From assembly GCA_030512335.1 (NCBI GenBank), contig JAULSU010000003.1, forward strand, positions 4,154,001 to 4,218,000: DNA of 64,000 nucleotides. Reading direction: 5' to 3'. Shown here one piece after another: positions 1 to 13,600 of this stretch. Numbering within the stretch: the first letter of the stretch is position 1; each line of letters opens with the position of its first letter. The position numbers and the translations under genes were made by a program. The stretch comes from Immersiella caudata (taxonomy: Eukaryota; Ascomycota; Sordariomycetes; Sordariales; Lasiosphaeriaceae). The notes under the pieces were generated by a model. It did not search any database and was not told where the DNA came from. It worked only from the letters and a program-made list of their open reading frames with translations.

Positions 1-2768
1 ACTCGACTGTGGATGAATTTGATGACGCTATGGCACTTGTTGTCGTCGTGAAGAGGGGAATTTCGTTGTTATTTGGGAGAACGCGTCGACATGCAAAGAG
101 GTCGAGGACTTGTCGGGACGAATCCGGTTTGATTCACCTTCGTCGGTCGGGGCTCCCTGGACGCGGTCGTTTATGCGTAGCAGCAAGAGAAGCGACGCAG
201 CTGGAATGTCCCTCCAATCGGCAGAATGGATCGAGTTCCAGAACTCCACGAGGAAACTGCTAAGGCAAACGCCGCCGCCCTGCACGAATCAGCTGAGCGA
301 TGCTGGATGAGCGCGAGCGAGGTGGTTTCTAGGTTCGTCGGGTCGGAACACGATCCGTTTTGTGGGGAGCGAAAGTGGCGTTCGTGAAGTTGGAGGTGAA
401 CGATTGGATTGGAAACAGAGCGATTGGAAGAAGCAGAGCGGTCGTAACGAGAGGAGACCGTATATAGGTAAAGGTGAGCCTGTTGGCAGAAAACACCTCG
501 ACAAACAGGGCTGGAAGGCAGGTGAAGGAACCAGAGGATGGAGAGAGCCGTGTGCCCAGAGGTGGAATGTGCCTTATTTTAGGAGATGGGCGGATGGAAA
601 CGCATGCAGGCTAGAACGGCGCTAGCCTTGCTTGCTGGAATCGTGGAGTCGGGAGCACTGACAGGTGGTCCGACAGCACACAAAGACCGCGAGAAAACAT
701 GACAAAGTACCTTGCCTCCCTACCATGCGATGTTCCTTTCTGGCTGCATGAGCTGACCCTTTCAAGCCTTCTGAATGGCCTTGTAACCCAAGCTACTGAG
801 ATAGCACTCCGTCAAGAAAATTCACCCTCGGCGCCGCCAGCAGAGGCTGGTGCGGGCTGCATGTGGCGGGTGTGTCTCGTATCGGGATTATTGGTCCACT
901 TCCTGCGTTTGATGCCCCACTTCACCTTGGCCAACGCTCCCAGCTCTTCCTTGCTCAGCTCCCATGTCGGCCATCCATGCCCAGTCGTGCAATCATGTCT
1001 GTTTCCCACCGACGATGTCCGCGATCCAACTTTGATGGAGGTTGGGAGTTACAAAGGTGCGCACCTTTGTAGATGCTCCCGCTTGCGGCAATTGCGGCTT
1101 GCAATATGTCTTAGATTGCGAACGAAGCGCCAAGATGGCGAGGTCTATCACTGGCATTCCCCGGATTGGTCAGGGGCTCGTTGAGTGGGTGGCTGCCGAC
1201 CGTTCACGATGGGGATGACGCCACAACCAGCCAAGCAAGATTTTTCTTGCATCGTCGATACGAGATATCGCTTGCTTCTCATCACGACACCCACACGCCA
1301 ATTGCTGGTGTTTTTGAGCATAGTCTGAGTAGACTTTCGTGTCTCACCCGGGCCAATTCGTGGCATAATAGCCAAAAAGTGAATGTTGCCCGGCCTTGTG
1401 TCATGCATAACCTCGTGCTGCTACAGAACACCTGGTATTTCCTCGCGGGTCTGACCTGAGGTGTTTGCAGAACTGGCGTAGCATCACCGTTGGCACTTTG
1501 CAAAACATTCGAAAATGGAGTGCATGTTGATGTATAACCGTACACGTACGGCTTGACCGGATATCGCATCATGCAGGTCTCCCGCTGCACCATCGTATCA
1601 CGAAAAACATGGTAGAAATCATCGAGACTGACTTGTCTGGCTTCGGGACCTGTCCCGACACATGCCTAACTCTCACACAGCTTCCGCCCAGATGTTTCAA
1701 GCCACAGGGAAGCGAGAACGAACTATCACACCGCATTGGGTTGTCTGTGCCTCAATCCTCTGGTGCATTCTGTGCGCGTCAAGCAGAGGAGCGATCCACC
1801 GATGCTTCAGTAGTGGGAGAAGTTGAGCCCCTCGACGCACACAAGGGCGAGTGCAAGTCACGACCCTAGGAGACGTCAGCAGCAGAGTCTTTGCGGCTGG
1901 AGATCAACTCGGTCCGGGAGCGGTGGGTGAAACGGGCGGCTGGCTGGCAGGAAACAGAACACTTTGTCTTATACTCGAGGGTATAGGGCACTAAACTCAT
2001 AAGAACCCAGGCTCAAACTTCCCAATCTCATCCACTACTTCTTCCAAGCTTCCGAGACAACCAAAGACAGAGAAACGGAACCCTACCCATCAGTCCATCC
2101 TCTCTAACAAGAGCATCCAGTTGCCCTTGACCCTTTCATCACAGCATGATCTAAGCTCCAACACCATCAAGTCTTTCGTTGTTGGCATGGAAAAAGTGCC
2201 ACATCCGTGTCGGCGCCCAAGCTCGTCGTACCGAACCCCATGACCGTGACCATCACGCTGGTAGGAGACCAACGGATTCCTGACTGTCCAAGACAGCACA
2301 CACAAAAATAACCTTGAGAACCACCTTCAAAGTGGAGGCCGGAAAAAAAGAAGTCGGAGAAGGAATCGAAGGACAGAAAAATACAGCCAGGTGACGAACT
2401 GGCAAAACTGCGCTTTCTGCTGGCGCGCTGATTAAGTAAATAACCGTGAGGAAGTCCGAAGCGTCGGATCGAGCATCGGGTTTATTTTTCTGCGCCAAGC
2501 GCCTTCCCAGAAAATCCGCAGGGCTAGACAAAACTTGCTTGCTCATGCGTCTAGAAAAGCATTCGACACATGGCTGATGTTAAAACAAAGTTGCGGGGAA
2601 TAGGGTAGGAGGGTTCAGCGGTGAAGACGCCCAGGTAGCTGGTGTTGGTGCCGAACGGGGACGACAAGAGCAGCCACAATAGTTTGGCCGCGGCGTCGAG
2701 AAACCTCCAAACTATCTACCCTTTGGCGCGTTGAAGAGATCTACAAACCATGAAGTTAGCAGCTGGCA
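1..2768. other. Intergenic, no supported gene
   Basis: Only short open frames on both strands with no recognisable motif or fungal intron pattern. The part next to 2769 is probably the 3' untranslated region of the minus-strand Myb-like gene. I see no RNA gene or mobile element here. Confidence 0.5.
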
Positions 2769-4130
2769 CTATAGGCCAAAGAGCGAGGCGTGCATACCCG
2801 GGAAGTTCTCTTTTGCGTATTGCTCGCAAGCCTTCGCGGGCTTGCCAACTTTCTGGCCAATTGTCTTCCACTTGTTGTTCTCATACTCCTTTATCGCGTT
2901 GAGCAATGCTTGACTCTGTTGAAGTCGGCGTCAGCGGCGTTCATAACCCAGGGACTTGTCAATCTCGAGGTGGAGATGGCAAAGGGTACGTACCTCGTCT
3001 TCAGCAAACTCGGCGTAATGCATGTCCTGCACAGCGGTCAGCATGATCGGTGGCCGGTGGGTTATGCTTGGGCTCCACCAACCTTGTACCAATGTTTCTT
3101 CACACTACCCTCCGTTCGGGTTGGGAAGGTCTGCAACGAGTCAGCACTCTGTGATATATGCCGTTGGTCCATCAATCCCCACCTTGGCAATCTCAGCCCA
3201 ACTATTGCCAGCATCACGCATGGCCTTCAGCCGGTGCTCTTCTTGGGGAGTCCAGGGGGTATTTGTCCTGCTCTTCTTCGCAGGGGGAGGAGCTGGAGCG
3301 GCAGTCGCATCGTCAGCCGGGACCGGGACCGGGGCCGCAACAGCTTGCTGAGCTACGGGAGCGGGAGCCGGGGGAGGCTGTTGCTGTTGTTGCTGCACAG
3401 GCGGCTGGGGGATCTGCGGGGGAGCAATCGGAGTGGGTTGCGGGACCTGAGGAGCCTGCTGTTGCTGCTGGACGGGCGCGGGGGGAGGAACATGCTGCTG
3501 TACGTGCGTTTGCTGGTGTTGAACATGCTGCTGCGGATGCTGCTGGTGCTGTTGTGGATGCTGTTGCGGGTGCTGAGCATGCTGTTGCTGAGCATGCTGT
3601 TGCTGAGCATGTTGTTGCTGGGGGTGCTGTTGTGGGTGTGGAGCATGTTGCTGAACATGCTGAGGAGCATGCTGGGCCGCGTGCTGTTGGTGGGCGACGG
3701 GATGCGCGCCGGGTGCCGCGCGCTTCCTTTGTCTCGGAGGCGGAGCCGGCGCTTGGGTCGGAGTCGGTTGTTGAGGCTGCGGGGGTTGCTGCTGCGGAGC
3801 ATGACCCATGGCCGCCTGGACGGGCGGAGCGGCATGGTGTTGTTGCTGGGCATGAGGATGCTGCTGCTGCTGGGGTTGTTGCTGCTGTTGCGGATGTTGC
3901 TGGTTCGGCGGCTGCGCATTGTAGCGGAATGCACTCATTTGCTGCTCGCGCCGATCCAGTTCGGCGGGCTGCTGGGCGTGATATGTCGGGCTGTACCAGG
4001 CCGCGTGGTTAGTGAAGTTCTGCGTTGGCTGTTGCTGCATCGGTTGCTGATGCTGCAGCGACGGCATCGACGTCGCCTGCTGCGGGCGCCATGACTGCAC
4101 ATCGGCCGTGGTCCGCTGCTTTTTATTCAT
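2769..4130 (-). CDS. Glutamine-rich protein with two Myb/SANT-like repeats
   Basis: Four exons on the minus strand: 4130-3183, 3130-3083, 3026-2994 and 2915-2769, joined through introns of 52, 56 and 78 bp with GT/AG borders and continuous frame, giving 391 residues from the Met at 4130. The first ~280 residues are dominated by Gln, His, Pro and Ala (long CAG/CAA runs). The C-terminus has a Myb/SANT-like repeat (starts WTPQEEHRLKAM, continues over two introns to KKHWYKDM) and a second one (ALLNAIKEYENNKWKTIG to CEQYAKENF). Inferred role: nuclear DNA- or chromatin-binding regulator with a low-complexity interaction region. The true N-terminus is uncertain: a good initiating exon lies at 4674-4589 (begins MQQWTIPAAPG, ends at a GTGAGT donor), but I found no convincing in-phase acceptor, so I start at 4130, the first ATG of the long frame. 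Confidence 0.8.
3370..4080 (-). repeat. CAG/CAA-type trinucleotide-rich tract
   Basis: Interspersed CAG/CAA (CTG/TTG on the plus strand) and CAC codons inside the Myb-like gene encode poly-Gln/His stretches. This gives long spurious open frames on the plus strand over the same interval. Length polymorphism would be expected. Confidence 0.8.
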
Positions 4131-4310
4131 CGCCGTCACGGGGGCCCGAGACTGTTGTCGGGTACGGCCTGGGCACCTTGCACCAGGTCGGACCGCGACA
4201 GCAGGGCGACGATAGCAACGGCTAACGCGGGCGACGCGGCGTCGCGAACGATCGAGGTCGCGGTCGCAGAGGGCGGAAGAGTCAGGATGACGACGAGCAG
4301 GGCGCCGGTA

Positions 4311-4354
4311 CGTATGTATGTAGGTAGGGAAGAGGTAGCGGGTAGGTAGGTATG
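4311..4354. repeat. GTAT/GTAG tetranucleotide microsatellite
   Basis: Imperfect tandem GTAT and GTAG units upstream of the 4130 start codon, in what is either the 5' untranslated region or first intron of the Myb-like gene. Confidence 0.7.
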
Positions 4355-4588
4355 CAAGCAAGGACGATGTGTGGGCTCGATGCTAATGTTTCTGGGTTCG
4401 GCCGCGCGGTTCTCTCTACTCTGCTCCCTTGTTTGCAGGACGAGGTCCAGGGAGGGAGGAGTACATGGGGTACATGAAACGGGGGGCCTGGGACATATGT
4501 GCAGGTGCCCTCGAGGGCGGACGGGGAAGGTCCAGTGTCTTGGAGCGACGGGGAGATACGAAAAGGTACAAGGAAATGAGGTACTCAC

Positions 4589-4674
4589 TGAAGGTCATTG
4601 GGATTGGGGTGGTTGGTGGAGCTGGAGTACATGTAATCCAAGCCGGGTGCGGCGGGAATCGTCCACTGCTGCAT
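4589..4674 (-). other. Candidate first exon of the Q-rich Myb-like gene
   Basis: An ATG at 4674 opens a 28-codon frame (starts MQQWTIPAAPG) that stops being open exactly where a consensus GTGAGT donor begins. The composition looks coding. Splicing to the main exon needs an acceptor leaving one base before an in-frame codon. The only matches are weak (for example ...GTTAG in the region near 4225), so the junction is unresolved. It may be a 5' exon or an upstream ORF. Confidence 0.4.
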
Positions 4675-7600
4675 GGTCTAGAGGTGCGCCAAATTGTCGT
4701 CAGCAAGCGTTTCTTTCTAGTGCAAGTCGCGATGCAATGATTGACAGATGGCGATGCGAAGGGGATCGAGCTGGGCGGATGAAATTAGACTGCTGCTGCT
4801 GCTCGCGCCGACGCTGCTGATGCCAATGCTGCTTCTGACGAATTTGCCCTGGTGCAGAGAGCAATGAGCCCGTCATAATCTCTGCTGCGTGGCGACCAAG
4901 TTTTTTTTGGCGTGCACCGCTGCACCAAAACGCGCAGGCAATTTGGAGGCGCCCGACCGCAACAAACCCGGCTGGTTGGCCGAGTCGAGGCCAGCGACAC
5001 CTCCTCGCTCCAAACGGCGAAAAAAAAAAGCAGCCAGGATTGTGCAGTGCCAGCATCCGTCCCAGCAGCGCGCATCGAGTCCATCGCGGCGGACGAAAAG
5101 ACGACTCGTCAAAACCGGCCGCACGCCGGGGCCACAAAGCAAAGGAACATGACACTTACGGGTAAGTGGTCTCAAGACCAGGGCTGCATAAAATCCCAAA
5201 CGGCGACAATTGTGGATTGATTTTGTTGATGAAAAGTACTCGTGAGTGACCCACGGGCGATGATGACCTGAAAGGCACTTCAAGACCTGCGGGCAGATGT
5301 ACCTTGACTGGAGGGGAACGTTGGTCGGGGGGAGGGAGGGGGCTGGGGGCTGGGGTAGAGAGACGGATTCTGTGCGAGCTCGCAAAGAGAGGTGGGTCGG
5401 GTTTTGTGTGCAGGCAAGGGTCCACAGCAGCACCTTTTCGGCTGAAGCGGGGTGAGTGGGCCGGCTGTCTTGGGCAGGTCCAACTGCGAAACGCGGTGCT
5501 TACAGCTGCCAGATCACGGCTCCCGGCCCGTCTGCTGCGTCTGCCGGGCCGCCAAGAGCGCTGCCACTTGACCGAGACGGAAAAAGGTGCCAACAAGCGC
5601 GCGGTGGCGCAGTCGGGTGCAAGGGAGCTTGGACGCTTGGGATGTGCCCGCTGACTGATGTCGTGACTCGACCAGCAGGAGCTCGAGGACAGAACGGTAG
5701 CTTTCGGCTGGACGACTTCGTTTGCCACTCGTTTACCGACGCTGCCCTGGTCCAAGCTAGCAGTTTTTCGCGGGTGCCGAGCTGGCTGCTTGTCTCTTCT
5801 TGATTGTTTGCTCGCGGGCGACTTTGGAGCCGAGCAGCAAGAGATTGGATGGCGTCTGGGGTGGTACGTTGGTACAAAACACCCGCCCACCAAGCATATA
5901 GGTCTGAGTCTGGGCAAAGACGTCTCCAAGAATCGAGGTTCCTGGCTGGTTGGCGGTCAGCGATGCGCGCCTTTTTTTTCGCCTTCTCAGCACTTCAGAC
6001 CTCGTGGTGGGAAGCAGCGGAATGCGTTTGACCGACCCACGCCTACGGCTCACGGCTCAAAACGCGGGCAGGGCTGAACTGTCGTGTCTTTGCGTGTGAT
6101 GGAGACGACGGTTGAGGTTCAGGAACGTTCGACAGGCAATGTGTGCCGGGCCCAGCGTGTACCTGGAACAAAGTAGCGTGCAGGTTCAGGAGTAACTTGA
6201 GAATGTTTTTGACCGACCAGGTCTAGCTGGGAAAGCTCGGGTCGGTAAGCACAAGGTAGGCGAACGGGAGCTAAGTGACGGGTGGGAATCAGATGGGTGA
6301 GCTCGGCTGCACTGGAATGGAACAGCTGTGTTGAGTTCGTGCCCCTCACCAGGTCCACAAGTACCGAAGTTACTGATCCCCGCTATCAGGAGTCTCCCCG
6401 CCTTTTGACGTGCGGGCAAGCCGTCCACGACCAAGATACCAAGACGTCGGCTGTCGTTCCTCCGCCCGTTGCCTTAAACCTGAAAAATGGGCGGCTCTAC
6501 CGCCCTTCTTCTCTTATTTTACTGGAGAGCGATCAACTTGATTTGCACGTCGTCTGTCTTCTCGTTGCGCATTGCTTGGCGTTTGTATTCCGCCAAGACT
6601 CAGAAATACCAGGAGCGGAAGATCCGCTACCAGCCACCATCAAGCACAGACCTCGATCCATTTGCTTGGCTTGGCCTCTGCGCTCTCCATCCACCTTCGA
6701 TGTCAGCGGTACTTCGAGCACGAGTACAGTACAGAGCTGTACATACGTCACCCTGTCGCCCGCTAGTTAGGCGATGGACAGCCCTTGCGGCAGATAACAG
6801 CACTGTATTACTTTGGACGCAGAAGTTGTGTGAATCGCGAAATCGCGAGCTGCCATTTTTCTATGGTCTGGTCTGACTCTGCAACTGAGTGCTTTCTGTT
6901 GTGCGCTTGCTTGAACCTGTCGACGGCCGCAGAATTGGTCGGAGAATGTGGGCTCTCCTCTTGGCAGCTGGCGATTGACCTCAAGATAAGCGCGGCAGGT
7001 CGTGCGTCGTCCACTGGCCGACGCGCTTCTGTGGAGAAAATCCATCGCTCATCAAATCGCCATCAGCTCAACCAGATTCGCAGTTTTGGCTCTCCCGTTG
7101 CGCAGCCGGACACTGTGCGATCGCATGCGCTCCATCTTCCTTGCTGCATCATATTAGGCTCGCTGCTCTTCGTATACGCAACGAGTGCGGGCCCCTCGGC
7201 ATCTCAGTACCTCAGCATCCTGTAGTCGTGGATAATCGACGAGCCGAACCAAGCGCATGAAAGACACTGGCTTGTCAGATCCCCGCTTCGCAGGTCGAGG
7301 TGGCAGCGATTGGACGACATTGGAGCTTTCAGATAGTGCCAAACTGCATCTAGACGCTCCTGCGTGCCCGCTTTCGTTTATTGCCCACCAATTCAGCAAC
7401 ATGGCCATTGGACTGCAACGGTCGAGATTCCTCCAATCGGGCGACTAGCCACAGGAAGCTTCGATTGCACTGTCTGCGACGACGAATTAGAGGGGATACG
7501 GAGTATTTTTCACCTTCCCGTCATGGCTGGGGGGCCCAGGGTTACCTGTACAACCTGAGCTGCCTCAGGTAACCCCGAGTTTCTCGCCCTTGGTCGGACA

Positions 7601-10600
7601 CGAGAGTCGCAACATGTGAAATCTCCCCCAAGCCCGAAATCTAACTACATGCGGATCCACCATTACCTACCCTCAGTCCAACGATGCTGCGAACCAATGT
7701 TACCTGTCGGAGTAGTAAAACCGGGGAATGTAATGCTGGGCTGGGAATTCGGCCAAGGACGGGATGTGGGACGACGTAACCAGCCAAACGGTTGAGATGA
7801 GAGCTAGCGCCGCTATATAGCTACTCTGAACTACCTCGTCACCTCCTTCATTTCCAGAGCATCACGCATAATGCCTCCTACATACACCAGTCCTCCTAAA
7901 GACGAAGTTTGAAGAAGCGAGGGCACATGTGCCTCGGGCTCCGGGCATCGTCCATCGACTCAAAGGTCTTGACCTCGGCTAGGCACCACGCCCAAAAAAG
8001 CCATCAAATGTTACAAGTACTGTGGTAAGTGCAATACTCTTCGGAATCGGATATCTGCGGTTCCCACCACGCCTAGAGAGCACGACCTAGCTGTTCGGCA
8101 GCCCGCAATGGCAACCTCCAAGACAAGTCAACGTCCCGTCTCCGTCAGAACATCAAAGCGAAGACGGACGATCCAAACAGATGTGGCTGCAACTTCAACA
8201 GTTCTGCATGCAACCCTCCGCAAACCAACATCTCACGACATCACCTTCCCGGGTTCGCGAAAGCCGGTGGTCCCGTCTTGGGGCGCACTGGAAAACATCG
8301 CGCTTGCGATTCCGAGAGGCGGCGGTGGGAAACGCAACTCACCGACGACGATCACGCCCCTGGCAGCCGAGTAGGTCCGCTCTCACCGGTCGCCCTGGCG
8401 AGATCGGCTGTGTCGGGACCCGAACAATCGCGATGGGGACCTGGTTTTGCGCAGCACTGGACCCTGTTTGAGTAGGCCCGTGCAATCGGCTTGTCTGTGA
8501 TGTCTTCAGATCGATGAGATCTGCTTGGCATCTTAGAGCCGTGCAGCGCGTCAACAGCGACTGAGCTTACGCATGATGCGTAGTCTTTCCTCACCAGGAG
8601 AGCAACGCCAGACCCATATGCGTAGACGGATTATAGACCCCCCCTTCGACAGCCACTGGAGTCGCACTTGGGCGGAGAGTGCGGTACAATTGATCAATGA
8701 TGTTTCCCGGGCCGCCTCACTTCTCTACAAACATTGCTCCGCATCACCAAGAACGATAGAAATGAGCCGAGAATCGTTTGTTCGCGAAATCACCATGATC
8801 TGCCACCTGTCTTGGATGATCCTCAACTCGGAATATTCTTCATCGCAAGTTCTGGCCGAAGTAATGAAAGTCAGGGTTGGGCGTTCGGACGACGGCCATT
8901 ATGCTCAGAACTAGCGGCCGAGTTTATGCTGCTCTTCCTAACACGAGCTGGGAGCTCAGGCGTTTGTTGCTCACATTCGGATGGCAGCTTGTCGATAGCG
9001 GCAGACGGTGGTCCATGACGACGACCGATAGAAAAAGGGCATAAGCGCTGAAACAATCTGGGTTCCAGTGTGTCAGCTCGAGCGAAGGGTGCAGTTTGAG
9101 AATTCGAGAGCGGCTCTGCGAGCGTGGGGCACTCGCTTATCGTATCTTGCCGTGATGCATCCACCCCTCCCCCTTGCTCGGTCCCCACCACCACCACCAG
9201 TGGACCCTGTTCCCTGGTTCATTCCTGTCTTGGCGTTCACCAGCCGACGACCTTCCTTTCTCACTGAATCCATCATGGGAAAGCTGAATTGCGTTGTCAA
9301 GCAGACGGGCTTTTTTCAGCAACCTCTTCAAAATACAGCACGCGCGGCTATCCACGCTTTTGAGACAGAAACCACCTCGGCAATCGTTTCCCATTCATCG
9401 CGTGATGACCTCGACAGAATATGACTGCCATCGGGCTTTTCCTAAAACCCGCTTCAGCCTCCGTCATCCGGGGTCGACGCCCGGTGGAGCCCGCGCCTTG
9501 ACAGAGCGTAGCATACCATCGGCGGATTCTTGAGTCTTTTTCACTTTGGGCCATTGCTTGTTCAGGCGGCCGAGCTCATGCTGATCTGGGGTGGTCGCAA
9601 CGTAACTCCCCCCGCCCCCCGCTGACCGCCGTCGGGGGTTTCGACTTTCTCATCACATGAAGATCCGTCTCCCCGCGACCCATCATGGCCCGCTTTCTCT
9701 CTCCCCCTTGAAAAGAGACTCTAGGTTGGGTTGAGCCGTTGTCATGAGCGGATGATGTGCGCTCCACTGTGACTGTACGTTGGCCTCCCAGGCAGCCCCG
9801 CAGCGGTCAAGATGGTTGAGCTCCCGCTACCAACTCTGTTCTTGTGACGATACGTCAGCCCCACCAGGCAGTGCTGCTGGGAACAGAATCGCGCGCGAAG
9901 AGGCAATGTGGGATAGGAGTGATCTCCTTAATTACCGAGCCGGAATGGCTGGAGGCCGAGTGGCCTCAATGTTTCTTCATTTCTTCAGATGCGGCCACTT
10001 CCGTCCCTTTTTGTGAACACCAGGTCGAGACCATCTCATCTCTATTTGCACCCTCTGTCTCGCGAAGCGCCTCAGGGTCTACCCGTCCGAGTTGGCCAAC
10101 CTTCGTGCTGCCCGTAAGGTCCACTGAACACGAATCTGTGCGTTTCCCAAATGGTAACCACTGTACGCATTCGTTCTCGTGCAGACGGCGCATAACAGTC
10201 CCAAAAGTCTTGGGCACAGGATGGCAGGGGCCAGCTTCAACTCTCAACACGCCATGTCCGTGCGATGGTGTGTCGCCGTCCGATGCTAGCATCAAACGCC
10301 ACACCCATTGTCCTGCGTCTATCGGCCTCCGGGATGACTGGCCGTCGTAGAATCTTCTTTTTGTCTTCTCTCACCCTAGAGATCTTCGACAATGCCCAAG
10401 GCCTATGCTGGCAGCTCCCTTGCTCCCATGTCCTTGACCTGATCTGCCGTTATTTCCCTTTTGCACGGCTTATGTGGCCGGCCAGATGAGTTCCGAGGAC
10501 CCGCAATCCTCGGACAGCTTGGTCAACCCAAAGAAGGTTGATCCAGTCCAGAATTGGACGACCGCTTCCATGGAACCGCCTTGATTGCCGCCCTGGGTTA

Positions 10601-13600
10601 ACTCAACTCCAAGCTCATTTCGTTGAGCAAGTTGGTGCGGCAGCCAGTGATTGCGACCAATCTCAACCAACAAACGTTGACATGGCCTGATATTAACTCA
10701 GCCCCAGGATATGCATGATAGGGTGAGGAATATCAATGGGTCGAAATGGGGCCATGTGTGACGAGAAGAGCAACTGCATGCGAAGGCCATTTGACGGCAG
10801 TTCGAGGCGGTTAGGCCTCTAGGCTGTGTCAACGCAAGGACCGGCGAGGCCGAGTCCCAGGTTTCCCTTGGGGCTCTACCGCTTCACGGCGACGATCGGG
10901 TCTCGCCAAAGGCCGAACACATCTGGCTGACTGAGAAAAAGGGGATCAACGGGGCAGGTCCACGAGTGGGTGCACTAGACACTCTTGGATGACGGCTCAG
11001 CCAAGGAGCATTGATGGGGAAACAGCGTCGGCGGGGCGTAGGTAGAAACAGAGAAAAAGAAAACACCGACCTTCCTGGGGCCGTGGAGGGCAAATCGGTG
11101 AGTATCATCTCGAGTTCCAGAAGGGTAGATCATCGACGGCGAATCCTGCGATCACAATCATGCTTCCCCTCTTTCGAGACTTACTCGTAGCGCCCCTTTC
11201 TTGCGGTGGCCTCGGCGAACGGTCAAGTCCTTTCCCCAGAGGATCGTCCATGATCGAAAGGCGCCAAGCAGGCAGACCAACTGCCATTGTTGAGACGAGA
11301 GCATGGGAACCATCGTCGGAGGCCGGCGGTCGTCTAAGCGTAGCCGTCTAGAAGTTTTCTCCCGGAAAGCAGGGACGCATCATGATGCTCCTGACTGCCT
11401 GGTTTCGGCGGATCGGCGGCAATGTCCAATTTTAGCGACAGGTGCGATTGTCATCGAGTCACCGTCAAGTTATCCTCGCCGTCGACGTCGGTGACGACAA
11501 TGACAATGTCCGGCAGACGTTTCGGCTTAGCGCCCGAGAGTTGCGGCCGCCTCCGTGTTATATTTCCCCGTACCCTCTGCCTGCTGCTATTTTGAGGGGA
11601 AAATGGCCCAGGGACCTGGAAGGCAGGCGGCGACGGCCAGGCGGCCACTTGACCGCAACTCGCAGGAGCCACATGCGAGAATTGAAGCAAAAATAGCAAA
11701 GAATAAGGAGATGGAATGTTCTTTTGCCCGCGTTGTGGCAGCATCGCGGGGGCAGCAGCGCATCTTGCTGCTGTTCCGACCTTACCCGCCGGGCGGGCTT
11801 TTGTCGCTGTGCGGGTCGCCGTGAGGCCAGCCAACGAGGCCCGCGACAAGAATAGAACGAGTGGCTAACCTCCGTCAATGAACCAAACACCGTGACAAAC
11901 ACGGCGGTTGACACTGCAGCCGAGTGTTTTCGTGCTCTCCTAAGGGTTTGGGATCGCCTGGTGCGACTATCTTTAGGTGGAAGAGGCAATGGATAAAGTC
12001 GAGACGAGGTTGTTCGTGTTTCTGATCGCTGTTTGGCCGTTCGTCAGGAAGCGCTCTCACGTTCGCAGTGCTGTCCGTTGTTTGGCATTTTTTCCAGGCC
12101 GCCGACAAGCGGCCAGTGCTCCTATTCTTGGATGATCTGAGTAAAAGCAGATCTGGAGGCGGCGTATCAGCGGGCGGGCACCAGCGAGCTGGATATGGAC
12201 GTTGAGATATTGGTGTCCGCACAGCGGAGCTGCAGCGCACTCGCCCTGCTTTCAGCAGCCGCATCACAGCTGCATCGTTCGTGAATTCGAGCCATTTGCG
12301 CCGTACAAAATCTTCGTCTCATGGTTGGGGCTTGCGCAGGGACGGCGACGCGGATGCATTGTTTCGACATGTGTTTCCTCAACGATGAGCTGGCACGCGC
12401 GGCGAAGTCAATTGAGAACCGAATTCGCGATGCGCCCAAAAGGGATCGTTGAGGTGGGGTGTGTGCGGTGTGCGGGGGTTCTCCTTGCCTTGCGAACGTG
12501 CCCAATCCGGCAAGGCCTGATACATGGCTGAGATTACGCCAGCCGTTTAGCGAGTTTTAAGGACTCCAGCCCAGCAACGGAAGCGATCGGAGCCTTGCGG
12601 CAAGGGGCATCCGCTGGCACAGGCTCCCTGCGAATAGCGGGGGTGCATTAAGGAGTCGTTTTGCGTCTTCACTTGATGGCAACAGCAGTTGACAGAGAAT
12701 GGGTTGACGACGAGCCTGTTTGGAGTTTCGAGGAAATTTGTTCGAGGTCATCGTTTGCTGGCCGCATGGCCGGCAGCCCGCCGGAGGGAGACGGACGTGG
12801 AGATGACGAAATTCGGGACTCCTGGTTCTAATTCTGGGAACAGCTGGCCGCGGCCACAAAACGGTGAGGTGATGCTGCGACAGGCAGAAACGACACACAA
12901 GGGACCAATGGGTGCGGACTGGTCGCTCCAGCTGCCATCTGCAACACATTGCAACGGCTGGAGAGAAACACACTCATGTTTCAACTGAGAAAATGTCAAA
13001 CCAAACGAACGGATTGGCTCATGGACGACTCGGTGCAGAGACCCCGACCCAGCAAGCCCCAAAACACCCCTCGCATGCCACCCCCACTTACCCCTGCAAG
13101 AGCCTCAGGTCAAGGGGTCGCAGCCAATCACAGCCCCTGCAGGTCTAGGGCCGGCTTTGTGACACTTGGGGCAACGACGTCGAGTGTCAGAAACAGACCT
13201 TTACTCCCTCGTACCTGCATTCTACTTTGATGCGACTCAGCATCCACGCTTCGAAGGCAGGCCAGCGCTGTAGCATTCTGCCAACGCCGCGGCATTCCGA
13301 ATTGCATTTGACGCTCGAACAATGGGTACCCCCCAAGTCTCTCGCGCGTTCCCCGTCGCCTCGCCGCCCGCCCTCGCGGTAAACACGACCCTCGCTCCTC
13401 GTCCTCGGCCGTCGACCGTTCCTCGACCGATGGCGACCCAGAGCAGCCCAACCGGCCCGTCAGTCGCGTTGCTAGCGCTAGCACAGTCCATCTCGTCCTT
13501 GTAGTCGGGATGGAGATGGGAAACATCGGGCCTCGGCCTCGTGTTTGGAACATGAGCAAAAGCTATTTTTGTTGTGTCATCTCCACCGCCGGACGGGCGA

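Noticed and set aside
2790..4094. Long plus-strand frame (434 codons) over the Myb-like gene
   Set aside because: Antisense shadow of the CAG-rich tract; gives Leu-rich low-complexity translation with no motif, while the minus strand has a good exon chain and Myb-like repeats.
7811..8914. TATATAG followed by ATG at 7871 and later frames at 8108 and 8573
   Set aside because: Looks promoter-like, but the pieces need several frame changes and show no family similarity; could be a relic but I cannot support it.
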